Below are positions 47,555 through 55,716 of a stretch of DNA of 64,000 nucleotides, one piece after another. Numbering within the stretch: position 1 is the first letter of the stretch; every line of letters starts with the position of its first letter. This DNA comes from Burkholderia territorii (GTDB taxonomy: Bacteria; Pseudomonadota; Gammaproteobacteria; Burkholderiales; Burkholderiaceae). Below the pieces are notes generated by a model. The model was not told the DNA's origin, did not search any database, and saw only the letters and a program-made list of their open reading frames with translations. The position numbers were made by a program, and so were the translations under genes. The stretch is from contig NZ_CADFEJ010000001.1 in NCBI RefSeq assembly GCF_902833055.1, positions 248,001 to 312,000 of the forward strand, in the 5' to 3' direction.

Positions 47555-47665
47555 ATGCGGATCGATTCGTCGTGGGGCGTGTCGTTCAAGATTGCATTGC
47601 ACGTGCTGTTCCTGTGCATCGGCATCGCGTGGGCCTGCGCGGAGCTGGTCGACTGGCTGCGTTGA
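47555..47665 (+). CDS. 36-residue single-helix membrane peptide
   Basis: A 36-codon frame with ATG at 47555 and a strong GGGGGAGAC ribosome site just upstream. The peptide begins MRIDSSWGVSFK and then has one hydrophobic segment of about 18 residues (IALHVLFLCIGIAWACAE) and a short LVDWLR tail. Such peptides often act as regulators of a membrane partner. Coding character is supported by the ribosome site and the clean hydrophobic profile, but not by homology. It could be the target of the divergent LysR. Confidence 0.6.
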   Translation: MRIDSSWGVSFKIALHVLFLCIGIAWACAELVDWLR

Positions 47666-47778
47666 GCGGGCGGCCGTCGCCGGCCGGATCGACGATCCGA
47701 CGCGGCCATGTGCCATTGAAAGCCATTCGAAATATCGGTGTATTGCGAAATTTCTTCCGCATCGCACGCCGAAAACCA

Positions 47779-47805
47779 TCAAGTTTTTCCGAAATCGACC
47801 GTACT
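47779..47805 (+). promoter_or_regulatory. possible sigma-28 type promoter ahead of the NlpD-like gene
   Basis: TCAAGTTT, 11 nt, then ACCGTACT. The first element and spacing match the chemotaxis receptor promoter exactly. The gene at 47932 is the nearest downstream. Confidence 0.4.
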
Positions 47806-47931
47806 ACCGGTAACGCATGTCCGCCGGTGGACGGCTCGTGATCGTTTGTCATCATTGTTTGCATCCGGTTACACGTCGGCCGTTCCGTTTTTGAGATGCT
47901 TGAAAGATTGTCAAACCGGAGTCGATCGTCC

Positions 47932-48780
47932 ATGAAACAGCGCGAGATTTGCCGCAACTCGGCGTGGTTGTCCAGCCTGGCCGCGGTGCTCGTCATGGCC
48001 GGTTGTGCCAGCACGCAGTCAGTCCCGCCGAGCGACACGCTCGCGGGTTCGCCGTCGGGCCAGCCCGCCGCCGCCCAGCCGGCCACGCCGGCGCCGCCGC
48101 CCGCGCCCATTCTCGTCGCGCAGAAGTACGTGGTGAAGCGCGGCGACACGTTGTCGGGCATTGCGTCCGCGAACGACTGCAGCGTCGCCGACCTGCGCAC
48201 CTGGAACAAACTCGACGGACGCGGCAGGCTGCGCATGGGGCAGGTGCTGCGCATCGTCCGCCCGCAGCCGTTGCAGGCATCCGGCGCGAACGGCGGCGCA
48301 CCGGCCGCGACGCCGGCCGCCGCGAGCAATGCGGCGGACGCCGCGCAGGCGAGCGTGTCGACGGCGAGCGACCGGCAGGTCGTGAAGGAAATCAGGCGGC
48401 ATGCGGGCGCGGTGGCGCTCATGTGGCCGGCGCGCGGCAAGATCGTCGACACGTTCCGGCCCGGGCAGAACCGCGGCATCCAGATCGCCGGCCGGCCTGG
48501 CGACCCGGTGCGGGCGGCGGCCGACGGCCGTGTGATGTACGCGGGTAGCGGCCTGAACGATTACGGCACGCTGATCATCGTCCAGCACAACGCGGATTTC
48601 CTCACGGCCTATGCGCACAATCGCAAGGTGCTCGTGAAGACCGGCGACATCGTGCGCCGCGGCGACGAGATCGCCGAGATGGGCGACCTCGACAACTCGC
48701 GCGTCGCGCTGCTGTTCGAAGTGCGGCGCGACGGCAAGCCCGTCAATCCGATGCCCTATCTGCCTTCGTCGCAAGGCTGA
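47932..48780 (+). CDS. NlpD-like lipoprotein with LysM and degenerate M23 domain
   Basis: A 282-residue outer-membrane lipoprotein: lipobox LVMAGC, then a Pro/Ala linker, LysM (about 62-108, YVVKRGDTLSGIA), a second linker and a C-terminal M23 domain (from about 160, WPARGKIVDTF). Comparing with active peptidases, the HxGxD zinc pair reads NRGIQ and the last HxE-type segment LHFE reads LLFE, so zinc ligands are missing. That is the pattern of NlpD/EnvC amidase activators, not hydrolases. The start at 47932 was chosen for the signal peptide; the next gene is the pseudo-beta-lactamase. Confidence 0.88.
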   Translation: MKQREICRNSAWLSSLAAVLVMAGCASTQSVPPSDTLAGSPSGQPAAAQPATPAPPPAPILVAQKYVVKRGDTLSGIASANDCSVADLRTWNKLDGRGRLRMGQVLRIVRPQPLQASGANGGAPAATPAAASNAADAAQASVSTASDRQVVKEIRRHAGAVALMWPARGKIVDTFRPGQNRGIQIAGRPGDPVRAAADGRVMYAGSGLNDYGTLIIVQHNADFLTAYAHNRKVLVKTGDIVRRGDEIAEMGDLDNSRVALLFEVRRDGKPVNPMPYLPSSQG

Positions 48781-48962
48781 CGCCGGCCGCGCTCGCTGCT
48801 ACGCTAGGTCACTGCGTCCCGCCGCATGCGGGGCCGACGGACGTCTTCGGGGATGCGCGGCGCAAGCCGTCGCGAGCCGGCCGTCGGCATGAGTGCGCGT
48901 GCATCGCCGATGCGCACGCGCGTTGCTCCGTGCCACCGTTTCCGATCGAATAACCTTCATCC

Positions 48963-49862
48963 ATGGAACACTCTCCCGCCCGTCGCTCGCTGTTGCTCGC
49001 CGCCGTCGCCGCGCCGTTCGTCGCCGCGTGCTCGTCGGCACCCGTCGCCGACCAGGGGCGCGCCCATGCCGCCCAGGCCGAACTCGCCGCGCTCGAAAAA
49101 GCGTCGAACGGCCGGCTCGGTGTCGCCGCACTCGATACGTCGAACGGCACGCGCGTCGCGCATCACGCGCGCGAGCGCTTCCCGCTGTGCGGCACCTATG
49201 CGGTCGTCGCCGCCGCCGCGATACTCGCGCGCGGCTCGCTCGACGCGTCGCTGCTGCCGCGTCGCATCCTGTATCGACGCTATGAGGTCGTGGCCGGCTC
49301 GCCGGTGACGGAAAGCCACGTCGACACGGGGATGACGATCGCACAGCTCTGCACGGCGATGCTGCAGTCGGGCGACAAGGGCGCCGGTAACCTGCTGATG
49401 GGCGTTCTCGGCGGCCCGCAGGCCGTCACGGCGTTCGCGCACGAAAGCGGCGACACCGTGTTCCGGCTCGACCGCTGGGAACCCGAGCTGAACGAGGCAG
49501 CGCCCCGCGACGAGCGCGATACGTCCACGCCGGTCGCGATGGTCGACATGCTGCAGCGATTGCTGCTCGGCGATACGCTGCGCGAGCCGCAGCGTGCGCA
49601 GCTCACGGAATGGATGACCGGCGGCGCGCGGAATGCGAGCGGGATCGCGGCCGGCGTGCCGCCCGGCTGGCGCATCGCCGACAAGACCGGCACCGGCGGT
49701 TACGGCACGACGACCGACGTCGCGGTGCTGTGGCCGCCGTCGCGCGCGCCGATCGTGCTGGCCGTGTCGTTCACGCAGCCGCGTGCCGACGCGGCGGCAC
49801 GCGCGGACGTCGTCGCATCGGCGGCGCGCATCGCGACGGGCGCGTTCGCCGCCACGGCCTGA
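48963..49862 (+). CDS. class A beta-lactamase homologue without catalytic Ser/Lys (PenA-like)
   Basis: A 299-residue protein closely resembling Burkholderia PenA in layout: twin-Arg RRSLLLAA signal with lipobox Cys23, FPLC segment, RWEPELN omega loop (Glu173 and Asn177, the E166 and N170 positions) and KTG (241-243). But the catalytic STFK motif reads GTYA at 77-80, so the nucleophile Ser and its Lys are both gone, and SDN reads GDK at 137-139. The rest is uninterrupted and normal in length. It cannot hydrolyse beta-lactams by the known mechanism. It may bind peptidoglycan or penicillin as a sensor or sink. Next to NlpD-like and LysR genes. Confidence 0.9.
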   Translation: MEHSPARRSLLLAAVAAPFVAACSSAPVADQGRAHAAQAELAALEKASNGRLGVAALDTSNGTRVAHHARERFPLCGTYAVVAAAAILARGSLDASLLPRRILYRRYEVVAGSPVTESHVDTGMTIAQLCTAMLQSGDKGAGNLLMGVLGGPQAVTAFAHESGDTVFRLDRWEPELNEAAPRDERDTSTPVAMVDMLQRLLLGDTLREPQRAQLTEWMTGGARNASGIAAGVPPGWRIADKTGTGGYGTTTDVAVLWPPSRAPIVLAVSFTQPRADAAARADVVASAARIATGAFAATA

Positions 49863-49985
49863 TTGCTCGACGCACCTCGCGTAAAGCCGGCGTTTGGCTT
49901 ATCGTGTCGATCAGCGCGCGCCGGTGTCGGTGCGCGGCCTTGCCGCGCCGGCGACCGGCGCGGTCGATCCGTCTACCCGTTCGTC

Positions 49986-50858
49986 ATGCGCCGACTTCCG
50001 CCCCTGCACGCGCTGCAGATCTTCTCGACGGTGGCCCGCCACCGCAGCTTCACGCGCGCGGCCGAGCAGCTGTGCCTCACGCAGGGCGCGGTCAGCCGGC
50101 AGATCCAGACGCTCGAGGCGCATTACGGTTTTCCATTGTTCAAGCGGCACGCGAAGGGCCTCACGCTGACGGCGGAGGGCGAGCAATTGCTGCCGGTGGT
50201 CAACGAGAGCTTCGCACGGATCGAGGACATCTCGATGAAGCTCACGCGGCAGCGCACCGATCTCGCGCTGAAGGTGCCGACTTGCGTGATGCGCTGGATG
50301 CTGCCGCGCATCATGCGCTTCCAGGGCGAGCATCCCGATCTCCACGTGCAGATCACGACGGCGTGGCAGCACGTCGTCGATTTCTCGACCGAGCCGTTCG
50401 ACGCGGCGATCGTCTACGGGACGTCGCCCGGCGCCGGCGTGTTCGCGCTGCCGCTGTTCGACGAGCGGTTGACGCCCGTGTGCGCGCCCGAGCTGCGGCA
50501 GGCCGCGCCGCTCGATGCGGTCGGCGATCTCGCGCGCCACACGCTGCTGCATCCGACGCGCGACCATCGCGACTGGCGCGCGTGGCTCGATCACGCGGGC
50601 GAGCGCGCCGTCGACGCGGAGCGCGGGCCGACCTTCGACACGCTCGATCTCGCGACGAACGCGGCGATGCAGGGCTTCGGCGTCGCGATCGGCGACGTGA
50701 CGCTCGTCGACGACGACGTCAGCGCGCGCCGGCTCGAACGGCCGTTCGACATCGTGCTGGAGACCGGCGCTCGCTACTTCTTCGTCTATCCGGAAAGCAT
50801 CGGCAGCCAGCAGAAGATCCGCGCGTTCAGCGACTGGATCGCCGCCCATCGCGACTGA
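49986..50858 (+). CDS. LysR family transcriptional regulator (GcvA/AmpR-like)
   Basis: A 290-residue LysR of the GcvA branch, the branch that also holds AmpR and PenR, regulators of beta-lactamases. The helix-turn-helix is at about 7-60 (IFSTVARHRSFTRAAEQLCLTQGAVSRQI) and the GAVSRQIQTLE pattern is typical. The effector domain contains DAAIVYGT and HPTRDHRDWRAWL blocks. It is co-directional with the pseudo-beta-lactamase, 123 nt downstream, not divergent as in classical penR-penA pairs. It may regulate that gene in response to cell-wall fragments; this is inference. Confidence 0.9.
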   Translation: MRRLPPLHALQIFSTVARHRSFTRAAEQLCLTQGAVSRQIQTLEAHYGFPLFKRHAKGLTLTAEGEQLLPVVNESFARIEDISMKLTRQRTDLALKVPTCVMRWMLPRIMRFQGEHPDLHVQITTAWQHVVDFSTEPFDAAIVYGTSPGAGVFALPLFDERLTPVCAPELRQAAPLDAVGDLARHTLLHPTRDHRDWRAWLDHAGERAVDAERGPTFDTLDLATNAAMQGFGVAIGDVTLVDDDVSARRLERPFDIVLETGARYFFVYPESIGSQQKIRAFSDWIAAHRD

Positions 50859-50883
50859 CGCGCGACGTCTGCTGCAGCGGGCG

Positions 50884-51219
50884 CTACTGATACGTGACGA
50901 TGGCGATCATCGGCGCGTGCGCGTTGCCCGCACGGTCAGGTAAAACGATTGCGCGCGAGGCTTGCGTAAAGGTCGTGGTCTTGATCGTGCGCAGGCTGGC
51001 CGCATCGACGAACGCGACTTGCCCGTTCGCCGGGCGCGGACAGTCGGGACGCACGCGCGCGTGCGCGGCGTCGGTCGTGTCGAGCGCGAACGAGCAAGGC
51101 GGCTCGACGATCATGCCGGTGAAGTGGATGACGCCGGACACGCCGGCGGCAAAAGACGAGGACGAGGCCAGAAGCGAGGCAGCCAGGGCGAACGAGGCGG
51201 CAAACAGGCGATGCTTCAT
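50884..51219 (-). CDS. small secreted fimbrial-subunit-like protein (111 aa)
   Basis: A 111-residue exported protein; signal peptide 1-24 (LAASLLASSSSFAAG). The mature start GVIHFTGMIVEPPCSF is like type 1 pilins, which begin with a GxVxFxGxIV strand followed by a Cys. A second Cys (PDCPRP) could close a disulfide. It is shorter than pilins (about 160), lacks a visible donor-strand extension, and no chaperone or usher gene is near. So it is probably a stand-alone envelope protein. Confidence 0.65.
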   Translation of the reverse strand: MKHRLFAASFALAASLLASSSSFAAGVSGVIHFTGMIVEPPCSFALDTTDAAHARVRPDCPRPANGQVAFVDAASLRTIKTTTFTQASRAIVLPDRAGNAHAPMIAIVTYQ

Positions 51220-51524
51220 GACAGGCTCCAGAGAGGAAGCGCGTCGCAGCGCGGCCGCTCGAATGGCAGTCCGTCAACGCTGCGATGCTGTATGCGTAAA
51301 CGGCAATTCCATCGGACCTCTTGAATGAAAAACGAGAAATAACGGCAATAAGCAAATGACGCCGTATTCCTCCAATCAATCTATCTCAAATTTGTGCGCC
51401 CGCAAGTCAGGGTATTGCCGATGGCGTAGGCTCGCGGCTATCCCGCCAATGCACGCGGGCTTTGCAGGTGAATCGTTGAGGACTCAACGATTCGACGGGC
51501 GTGCGCATGGCGGCGCGCAGAAAG
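51220..51524. other. 305-bp gene-free region with a strong palindrome
   Basis: No gene supported. The promoter of the fimbrial-like gene should lie near 51230-51330, which is AT-richer. The 24-bp palindrome at 51470-51493 lies in its left part, outside the GlsB transcript. Confidence 0.4.
51470..51493. repeat. near-perfect 24-bp palindrome
   Basis: GAATCGTTGAG-GA-CTCAACGATTC, 11-bp perfect arms with two central bases. It has no T run and belongs to no nearby transcript, so it is more like a protein-binding or recombination site than a terminator. Confidence 0.6.
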
Positions 51525-51553
51525 AAAAACGGCCGCTCGTGTGACGAGCGGCC
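51525..51553 (-). terminator. intrinsic terminator of the GlsB/YeaQ gene
   Basis: Read on the minus strand: GGCCGCTCGT-CAC-ACGAGCGGCC perfect 10-bp stem with a 3-nt loop, then G and five T. Confidence 0.85.
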
Positions 51554-51581
51554 ATTCCGTATCGACGCGCAGATGCGGCGG

Positions 51582-51836
51582 TCAGCTCGCGCGCTTGCGT
51601 ACCGCGCCGACGATCACGAGCAGCACGATCGCACCGATGATCGACGCGATCCAGCCGGCGCCCTGGCCCGGCGCATACCAGCCGGCAGCACGGCCGACGT
51701 AGCCGGCGATGAGCGAGCCGACGACGCCGAGCACGACGGTCATCAGGATGCCCATCTTGTCGTCGCCGGGCTTGAGCGCGCGGGCGAGGAGGCCGACGAT
51801 GAGCCCGACCACCAGGGTTTCGATGAATTGCAGCAT
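51582..51836 (-). CDS. GlsB/YeaQ/YmgE family stress membrane protein
   Basis: An 84-residue inner-membrane protein of the transglycosylase-associated family. Three helices with Gly-rich faces are visible: MLQFIETLVVGLIVGLLARA, ILMTVVLGVVGSLIAGYVG and IASIIGAIVLLVIVGAV, with the conserved PGDDKMG and YAPGQGAGW linkers. Family members are general stress proteins of unclear function. The ATG at 51836 gives the correct N-terminus. Ended by a strong terminator. Confidence 0.92.
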   Translation of the reverse strand: MLQFIETLVVGLIVGLLARALKPGDDKMGILMTVVLGVVGSLIAGYVGRAAGWYAPGQGAGWIASIIGAIVLLVIVGAVRKRAS

Positions 51837-51980
51837 GAACGCCTCCCTATAGCTGTTGGCTGTTGACGAAAGGAAATGGACCCGCGCGGCGCGCGAGGGT
51901 TCCGTTCGACCGCGCGCCGGTGCTCTGGCATACCGACGCACGGGGTGCCGAGTATCGCACGCCCGCGCGTCGCACACATG

Positions 51981-52742
51981 TCAGGCGACCGGATCGAGGC
52001 GGCGGTAACCTTCGGTCGCGCGCAGCAGCGTGCGCGTGTAGTCGCGTGCGACCTGCCCGGCACGCACGTCCTCGATCCGCAGCTGTTCGACGATCTCGCC
52101 ATGCTGCATCACCGCGACGCGCTGGCACAGGAAGCCGATCACCGCGAGGTTGTGGCTCACGAGGATCATCGTCAGGTTGCGTTCGCGATGCAGGCGACGC
52201 AGCAGGTTCAGGATCTCGGCCTGCACCGACACGTCGAGCGCGGAGGTCGGCTCGTCGAGCAGCAGCACGCGCGGCTCGACGATCAGCGCGCGCGCGATCG
52301 CGACACGCTGACGCTGGCCGCCCGACAACTGGTGCGGATAGCGGAAGCGGAACGCCGGGCCGAGCCCGACTTCGGACAGCGCACGGGCGATGCGCGCGTC
52401 GGCGTCGTCGATCCGATGGATCGACAGCGGCTCGCGCAGTGTCTGGTCGACCGTGAAGCGCGGATGCAGCGACGCGTACGGATCCTGGAACACCATCTGC
52501 ACGTGGCGCCGGAATGCGCGGTCGTGCGTGTCGCCCACGGGCCGGCCATCGATCGACAGGGTGCCGCCGGCGAGCGGCACGAGGCCGGTCAGCGCACGCA
52601 GCAGCGTCGACTTGCCGGAGCCCGATTCGCCGACGAGCCCGAAGATTTCACCGTCGCGCACCGCGAAGCTCGCGTCGCGCACGGCGTCGACATGACCCGT
52701 TCGGGTCGGAAAACGGATCGAGACGTGATCGATGTCGATCAT
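51981..52742 (-). CDS. dipeptide/oligopeptide ABC transporter ATP-binding protein (DdpF/DppF-like)
   Basis: A 253-residue ATPase. Walker A GESGSGKST is at about 38-46, Q-loop in FQDPYASLHP, signature LSGGQRQR, Walker B LLLDEPTSALD and H-loop SHN. It powers import with the sister ATPase and two permeases. The start overlaps the stop of the upstream ATPase gene by 4 nt (ATGA) and has AGGAGA nearby. Last gene of the RpiR-DdpX operon. Confidence 0.93.
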   Translation of the reverse strand: MIDIDHVSIRFPTRTGHVDAVRDASFAVRDGEIFGLVGESGSGKSTLLRALTGLVPLAGGTLSIDGRPVGDTHDRAFRRHVQMVFQDPYASLHPRFTVDQTLREPLSIHRIDDADARIARALSEVGLGPAFRFRYPHQLSGGQRQRVAIARALIVEPRVLLLDEPTSALDVSVQAEILNLLRRLHRERNLTMILVSHNLAVIGFLCQRVAVMQHGEIVEQLRIEDVRAGQVARDYTRTLLRATEGYRRLDPVA

Positions 52743-53653
52743 CGTGCGGTCTCCTGAGGTGCGATCGACGACGGCGCGGGCGACGCGGCGTCGAGCCACG
52801 CCGGATCGCGCCGCAGCACGGGAAGTTCGTCGGGCGGGTTCGCGAGCGGCGGATTCGCCGCGAGCAGCCCGCGCGTGTACGGATGCGTCGCGTTGCGCAG
52901 GTCGCGCGCGGCGCAGGTTTCGACCACGCGCCCCGCATACATCACCGCGACGCGATCGCAGAACGACATCACGAGCGGCAGGTCGTGGCTGATGAACATC
53001 AGGCCCGTGTCGTGCTTCGCGATCATCGTGTCGAGCACGGCGAGCACCTGCATCGATACCGCGACGTCGAGCGCGGACGTCGGTTCATCCGCGATCAGCA
53101 GGCGCGGGCCGGTCGACACCATCATCGCGATCATCACGCGCTGACCCATGCCGCCCGACAGCTCGTGCGGATACGCATCGGCGACGCGCGCCGGGTCGCG
53201 GATCTGCACGGCCGCGAGGGCATCGACGATCCGCTCGCGCAACGCACGGCCGCGCAAGCCCGGCTCGTGCCGCCGGAATGCCTCGCCCATCTGCTTCGCG
53301 ACGGTCATCACCGGGTTCAGCGAATATTTCGGATCCTGAAGGATCATGCCCATCTGGCTGCCGCACAGCCGGCGGCGCTCGCTTGCGGACATCGCGAGCA
53401 GGTCGCGGCCTGCGAAGCGCATCGTGCGGGCCGAGCAGCGTGCCGCTTCGGGCAGCAGGCCGAGCAGCGCGCGGCCCGTCAGCGATTTGCCGGAACCGGA
53501 TTCGCCGACGATGCCGAGCCGTTCGCCGGGCGCGAGTGTCAACGACAGGTCGCGCACGGCGTCGGACACGACGCCGTCGTGCCCGCGAAACCCGATCTTC
53601 AGGCCGTCGATTTCGCAGAGCGGCGCGGGCGTATTGACGGAATTCAAAGGCAT
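52739..53653 (-). CDS. dipeptide/oligopeptide ABC transporter ATP-binding protein (DdpD/DppD-like)
   Basis: A 304-residue ATPase with Walker A GESGSGKSL, Q-loop LQDPKYSLNP, signature LSGGMGQR, Walker B LLIADEPTSALD and H-loop SHD. The C-terminal THPYTRGLLAANPPL region is the oligopeptide-ATPase extension. I chose the ATG at 53653, which has GGAG 6 nt upstream and lies 1 nt from the preceding permease stop; an ATG 12 nt earlier is less well spaced. Works as a heterodimer with the next gene product. Confidence 0.93.
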   Translation of the reverse strand: MPLNSVNTPAPLCEIDGLKIGFRGHDGVVSDAVRDLSLTLAPGERLGIVGESGSGKSLTGRALLGLLPEAARCSARTMRFAGRDLLAMSASERRRLCGSQMGMILQDPKYSLNPVMTVAKQMGEAFRRHEPGLRGRALRERIVDALAAVQIRDPARVADAYPHELSGGMGQRVMIAMMVSTGPRLLIADEPTSALDVAVSMQVLAVLDTMIAKHDTGLMFISHDLPLVMSFCDRVAVMYAGRVVETCAARDLRNATHPYTRGLLAANPPLANPPDELPVLRRDPAWLDAASPAPSSIAPQETAR

Positions 53654-53654
53654 G

Positions 53655-54569
53655 TCACGCTCCATGACGCGGATCGAAGACGTCTCGCAGCCCGTCGCCG
53701 AGCAGGTTGAACGCGAGGCTGACGAGCAGGATCGCCGCACCGGGCAGCGTCGCGACCCACCACGCGTCGAGCAGCACGTTGCGGCCGGACGCGACCATGA
53801 AGCCCCATTCCGGGCTCGGCGGCTGCGCGCCGAGGCCGAGGAAGCCGAGGCCGGCGACGGTCAGGATGATGCCGGCCATGTCGAGCGTCGCGCGCACGAT
53901 CACCGACGACATGCACAGCGGCACAATGTAGCGCAGCAGGATCCGCGGGCCCGATGCGCCTTGCAGGCGCGCCGCGTGGATGTAATCGGCCTGCGCGATG
54001 CGGATCGTCTCCGCGCGTGCGAGCCGCGCGTACGCGGGCCACGCTGTGATCGAGATCGCGACGACCGCGTTGATCACGCCCGGCCCGAGCGCGGCCGCGA
54101 ATGCGAGCGCGAGCACGATCTTCGGGAACGCGAGCGCGATGTCGGTGATGCGCATCAGCACGCTGTCGACGAAGCCGCCGCAATAGCCGGCCGTCGTGCC
54201 GATCAGCAGCCCGATCGGCACGACGATCACGACGACGAGCAGCGCGATGCCGAGCGTGAGGCGCGAGCCTTCGATCAGCCGCGAGAGGATGTCGCGGCCG
54301 AGCTGGTCGGTGCCGAGCCAGTGCGACGGCGAGCCGGGCGGCAGCAGTCGGTCGGACAGCACCTGGCGCAGCGGATCGTGCGGCATGATCAGCGGGCCGA
54401 CGATGGCGACGACGATCAGCGCGACCAGGATCGCGAGCCCGAACAGGTTGAGCGGATTGGCGGCGAAGCGGCGCCACCGGCGATATGCGAGGCCGAACGC
54501 GGCCTGCGAGCGCGACGCGGGTGCATCGGAAAGCAGCCACGCGCGCAGCGTTAGACGCTCGGCATTCAT
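53655..54569 (-). CDS. dipeptide ABC transporter permease (DdpC/DppC-like)
   Basis: A 304-residue inner-membrane permease of the BPD type. An N-terminal OppC helix (NLFGLAILVALIVVAIVGPLI) is followed by the DQLGRDILSRLIEGSRLTL region, five further helices and the EAA loop YIHAARLQGASGPRILLRYIVP that contacts the ATPase. Pairs with the DppB-like permease encoded upstream. Start ATG at 54569, 66 nt after the previous stop. Confidence 0.93.
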   Translation of the reverse strand: MNAERLTLRAWLLSDAPASRSQAAFGLAYRRWRRFAANPLNLFGLAILVALIVVAIVGPLIMPHDPLRQVLSDRLLPPGSPSHWLGTDQLGRDILSRLIEGSRLTLGIALLVVVIVVPIGLLIGTTAGYCGGFVDSVLMRITDIALAFPKIVLALAFAAALGPGVINAVVAISITAWPAYARLARAETIRIAQADYIHAARLQGASGPRILLRYIVPLCMSSVIVRATLDMAGIILTVAGLGFLGLGAQPPSPEWGFMVASGRNVLLDAWWVATLPGAAILLVSLAFNLLGDGLRDVFDPRHGA

Positions 54570-54635
54570 GATCGGATGACCTTCGGCATGGACGGAGAAA
54601 GAAGCAGGGTGGAGGCGGTCATGTCGGAGCGGCCC

Positions 54636-55706
54636 TCAGCGCGCACGCGGATCGAACACGCGGTACAGCGCATCGGTCAGCAGGTTGACGGTGATGAACA
54701 TCACGCCGATCACGAGCGTCGCGCCGAGCACCGCGTTCATGTCGGCGTTCAGCAGTGCGCCCGTCAGGTAAGAGCCGAGCCCCGGCCACGCGAACACGAT
54801 CTCGGTCAGCACCGAGCCCTCGAGCAGGTTGCTGTACGTGAGCGCGATCACGGTCAAGAGCGGCACCGCGATGTTGCCGAACGCATGCCGCCAGATGACG
54901 CGCCGCTCGGACAATCCCTTCGCGCGCGCGGTGACGATGTATTCCTGGCTCAGCTGGTCGAGCATGAACGAGCGCGTCATCCGGCTCAGGTACGCGACCG
55001 AGTAGTAGCCGAGGATCGCAGCCGGCAGCGCGATGTGCGACACCGCGTTGCGGAACACGTCCCACTCGCCCGCGAGCGCCGAGTCGATCAGCAGGCTGCC
55101 CGTGCGCGGGTCGACCATGCCGTCGTACACCGGATCGAGCCGGCCGGGGCCGGCGACCCAGTGCAGCCGCGCGTAGAACAGCAGCAGGCCCATCAGCCCG
55201 AGCCAGAACACCGGCACCGAATTGCCGACCAGGCCGACGAAGCGCGCGATGTGGTCGATCGGCCGGTTGTGCTTCACCGCGGCCGCGACACCGAGCGGCA
55301 CGCCGATCGCGATGCCGATCAGCGTCGCGATCGTCGCGAGTTCGAGCGTCGCGGGGAACACGCGCCTGATGTCGTCGAGCACCGGGTTCGACGTCAGCAG
55401 CGACATGCCGAGATTGCCGTGCAGCACGTCGCGCGCGTAGATCATGAATTGCGTGACCAGCGGCTTGTCGAGACCGAGTGCGATGCGTTCGGCCGCGTAC
55501 GCCTCGGCTGACGCGCGATCGCCGAGGATCGCCAGCACGGGATCGATCGGCACCTTGCGGCCGATCACGAACGTCAGCGCGAGTAGCCCGGCGAACGTGA
55601 CGGCGAGCGTGAGCGCCCAGCGCAGCACGCGAAGCGCCCAGCGTATGGCCGGGCGCCGCGCGGGCAGCGTGCGCAGCGCTTCGAGGGAGGAGGCGGAAGT
55701 CGACAT
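54636..55706 (-). CDS. dipeptide ABC transporter permease (DdpB/DppB-like)
   Basis: A 356-residue BPD permease. First helix about 28-50, then the DppB-type large loop (AERIALGLDKPLVTQFMIYARDVLHGNLGMSLLT), five more helices and the EAA loop YIVTARAKGLSERRVIWRHA near residue 248. Together with the DppC-like partner it forms the channel for a dipeptide, most likely D-Ala-D-Ala given the DdpX gene. It begins 10 nt after the binding-protein stop. Confidence 0.93.
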   Translation of the reverse strand: MSTSASSLEALRTLPARRPAIRWALRVLRWALTLAVTFAGLLALTFVIGRKVPIDPVLAILGDRASAEAYAAERIALGLDKPLVTQFMIYARDVLHGNLGMSLLTSNPVLDDIRRVFPATLELATIATLIGIAIGVPLGVAAAVKHNRPIDHIARFVGLVGNSVPVFWLGLMGLLLFYARLHWVAGPGRLDPVYDGMVDPRTGSLLIDSALAGEWDVFRNAVSHIALPAAILGYYSVAYLSRMTRSFMLDQLSQEYIVTARAKGLSERRVIWRHAFGNIAVPLLTVIALTYSNLLEGSVLTEIVFAWPGLGSYLTGALLNADMNAVLGATLVIGVMFITVNLLTDALYRVFDPRAR

Positions 55707-55716
55707 GCGGCGGATC

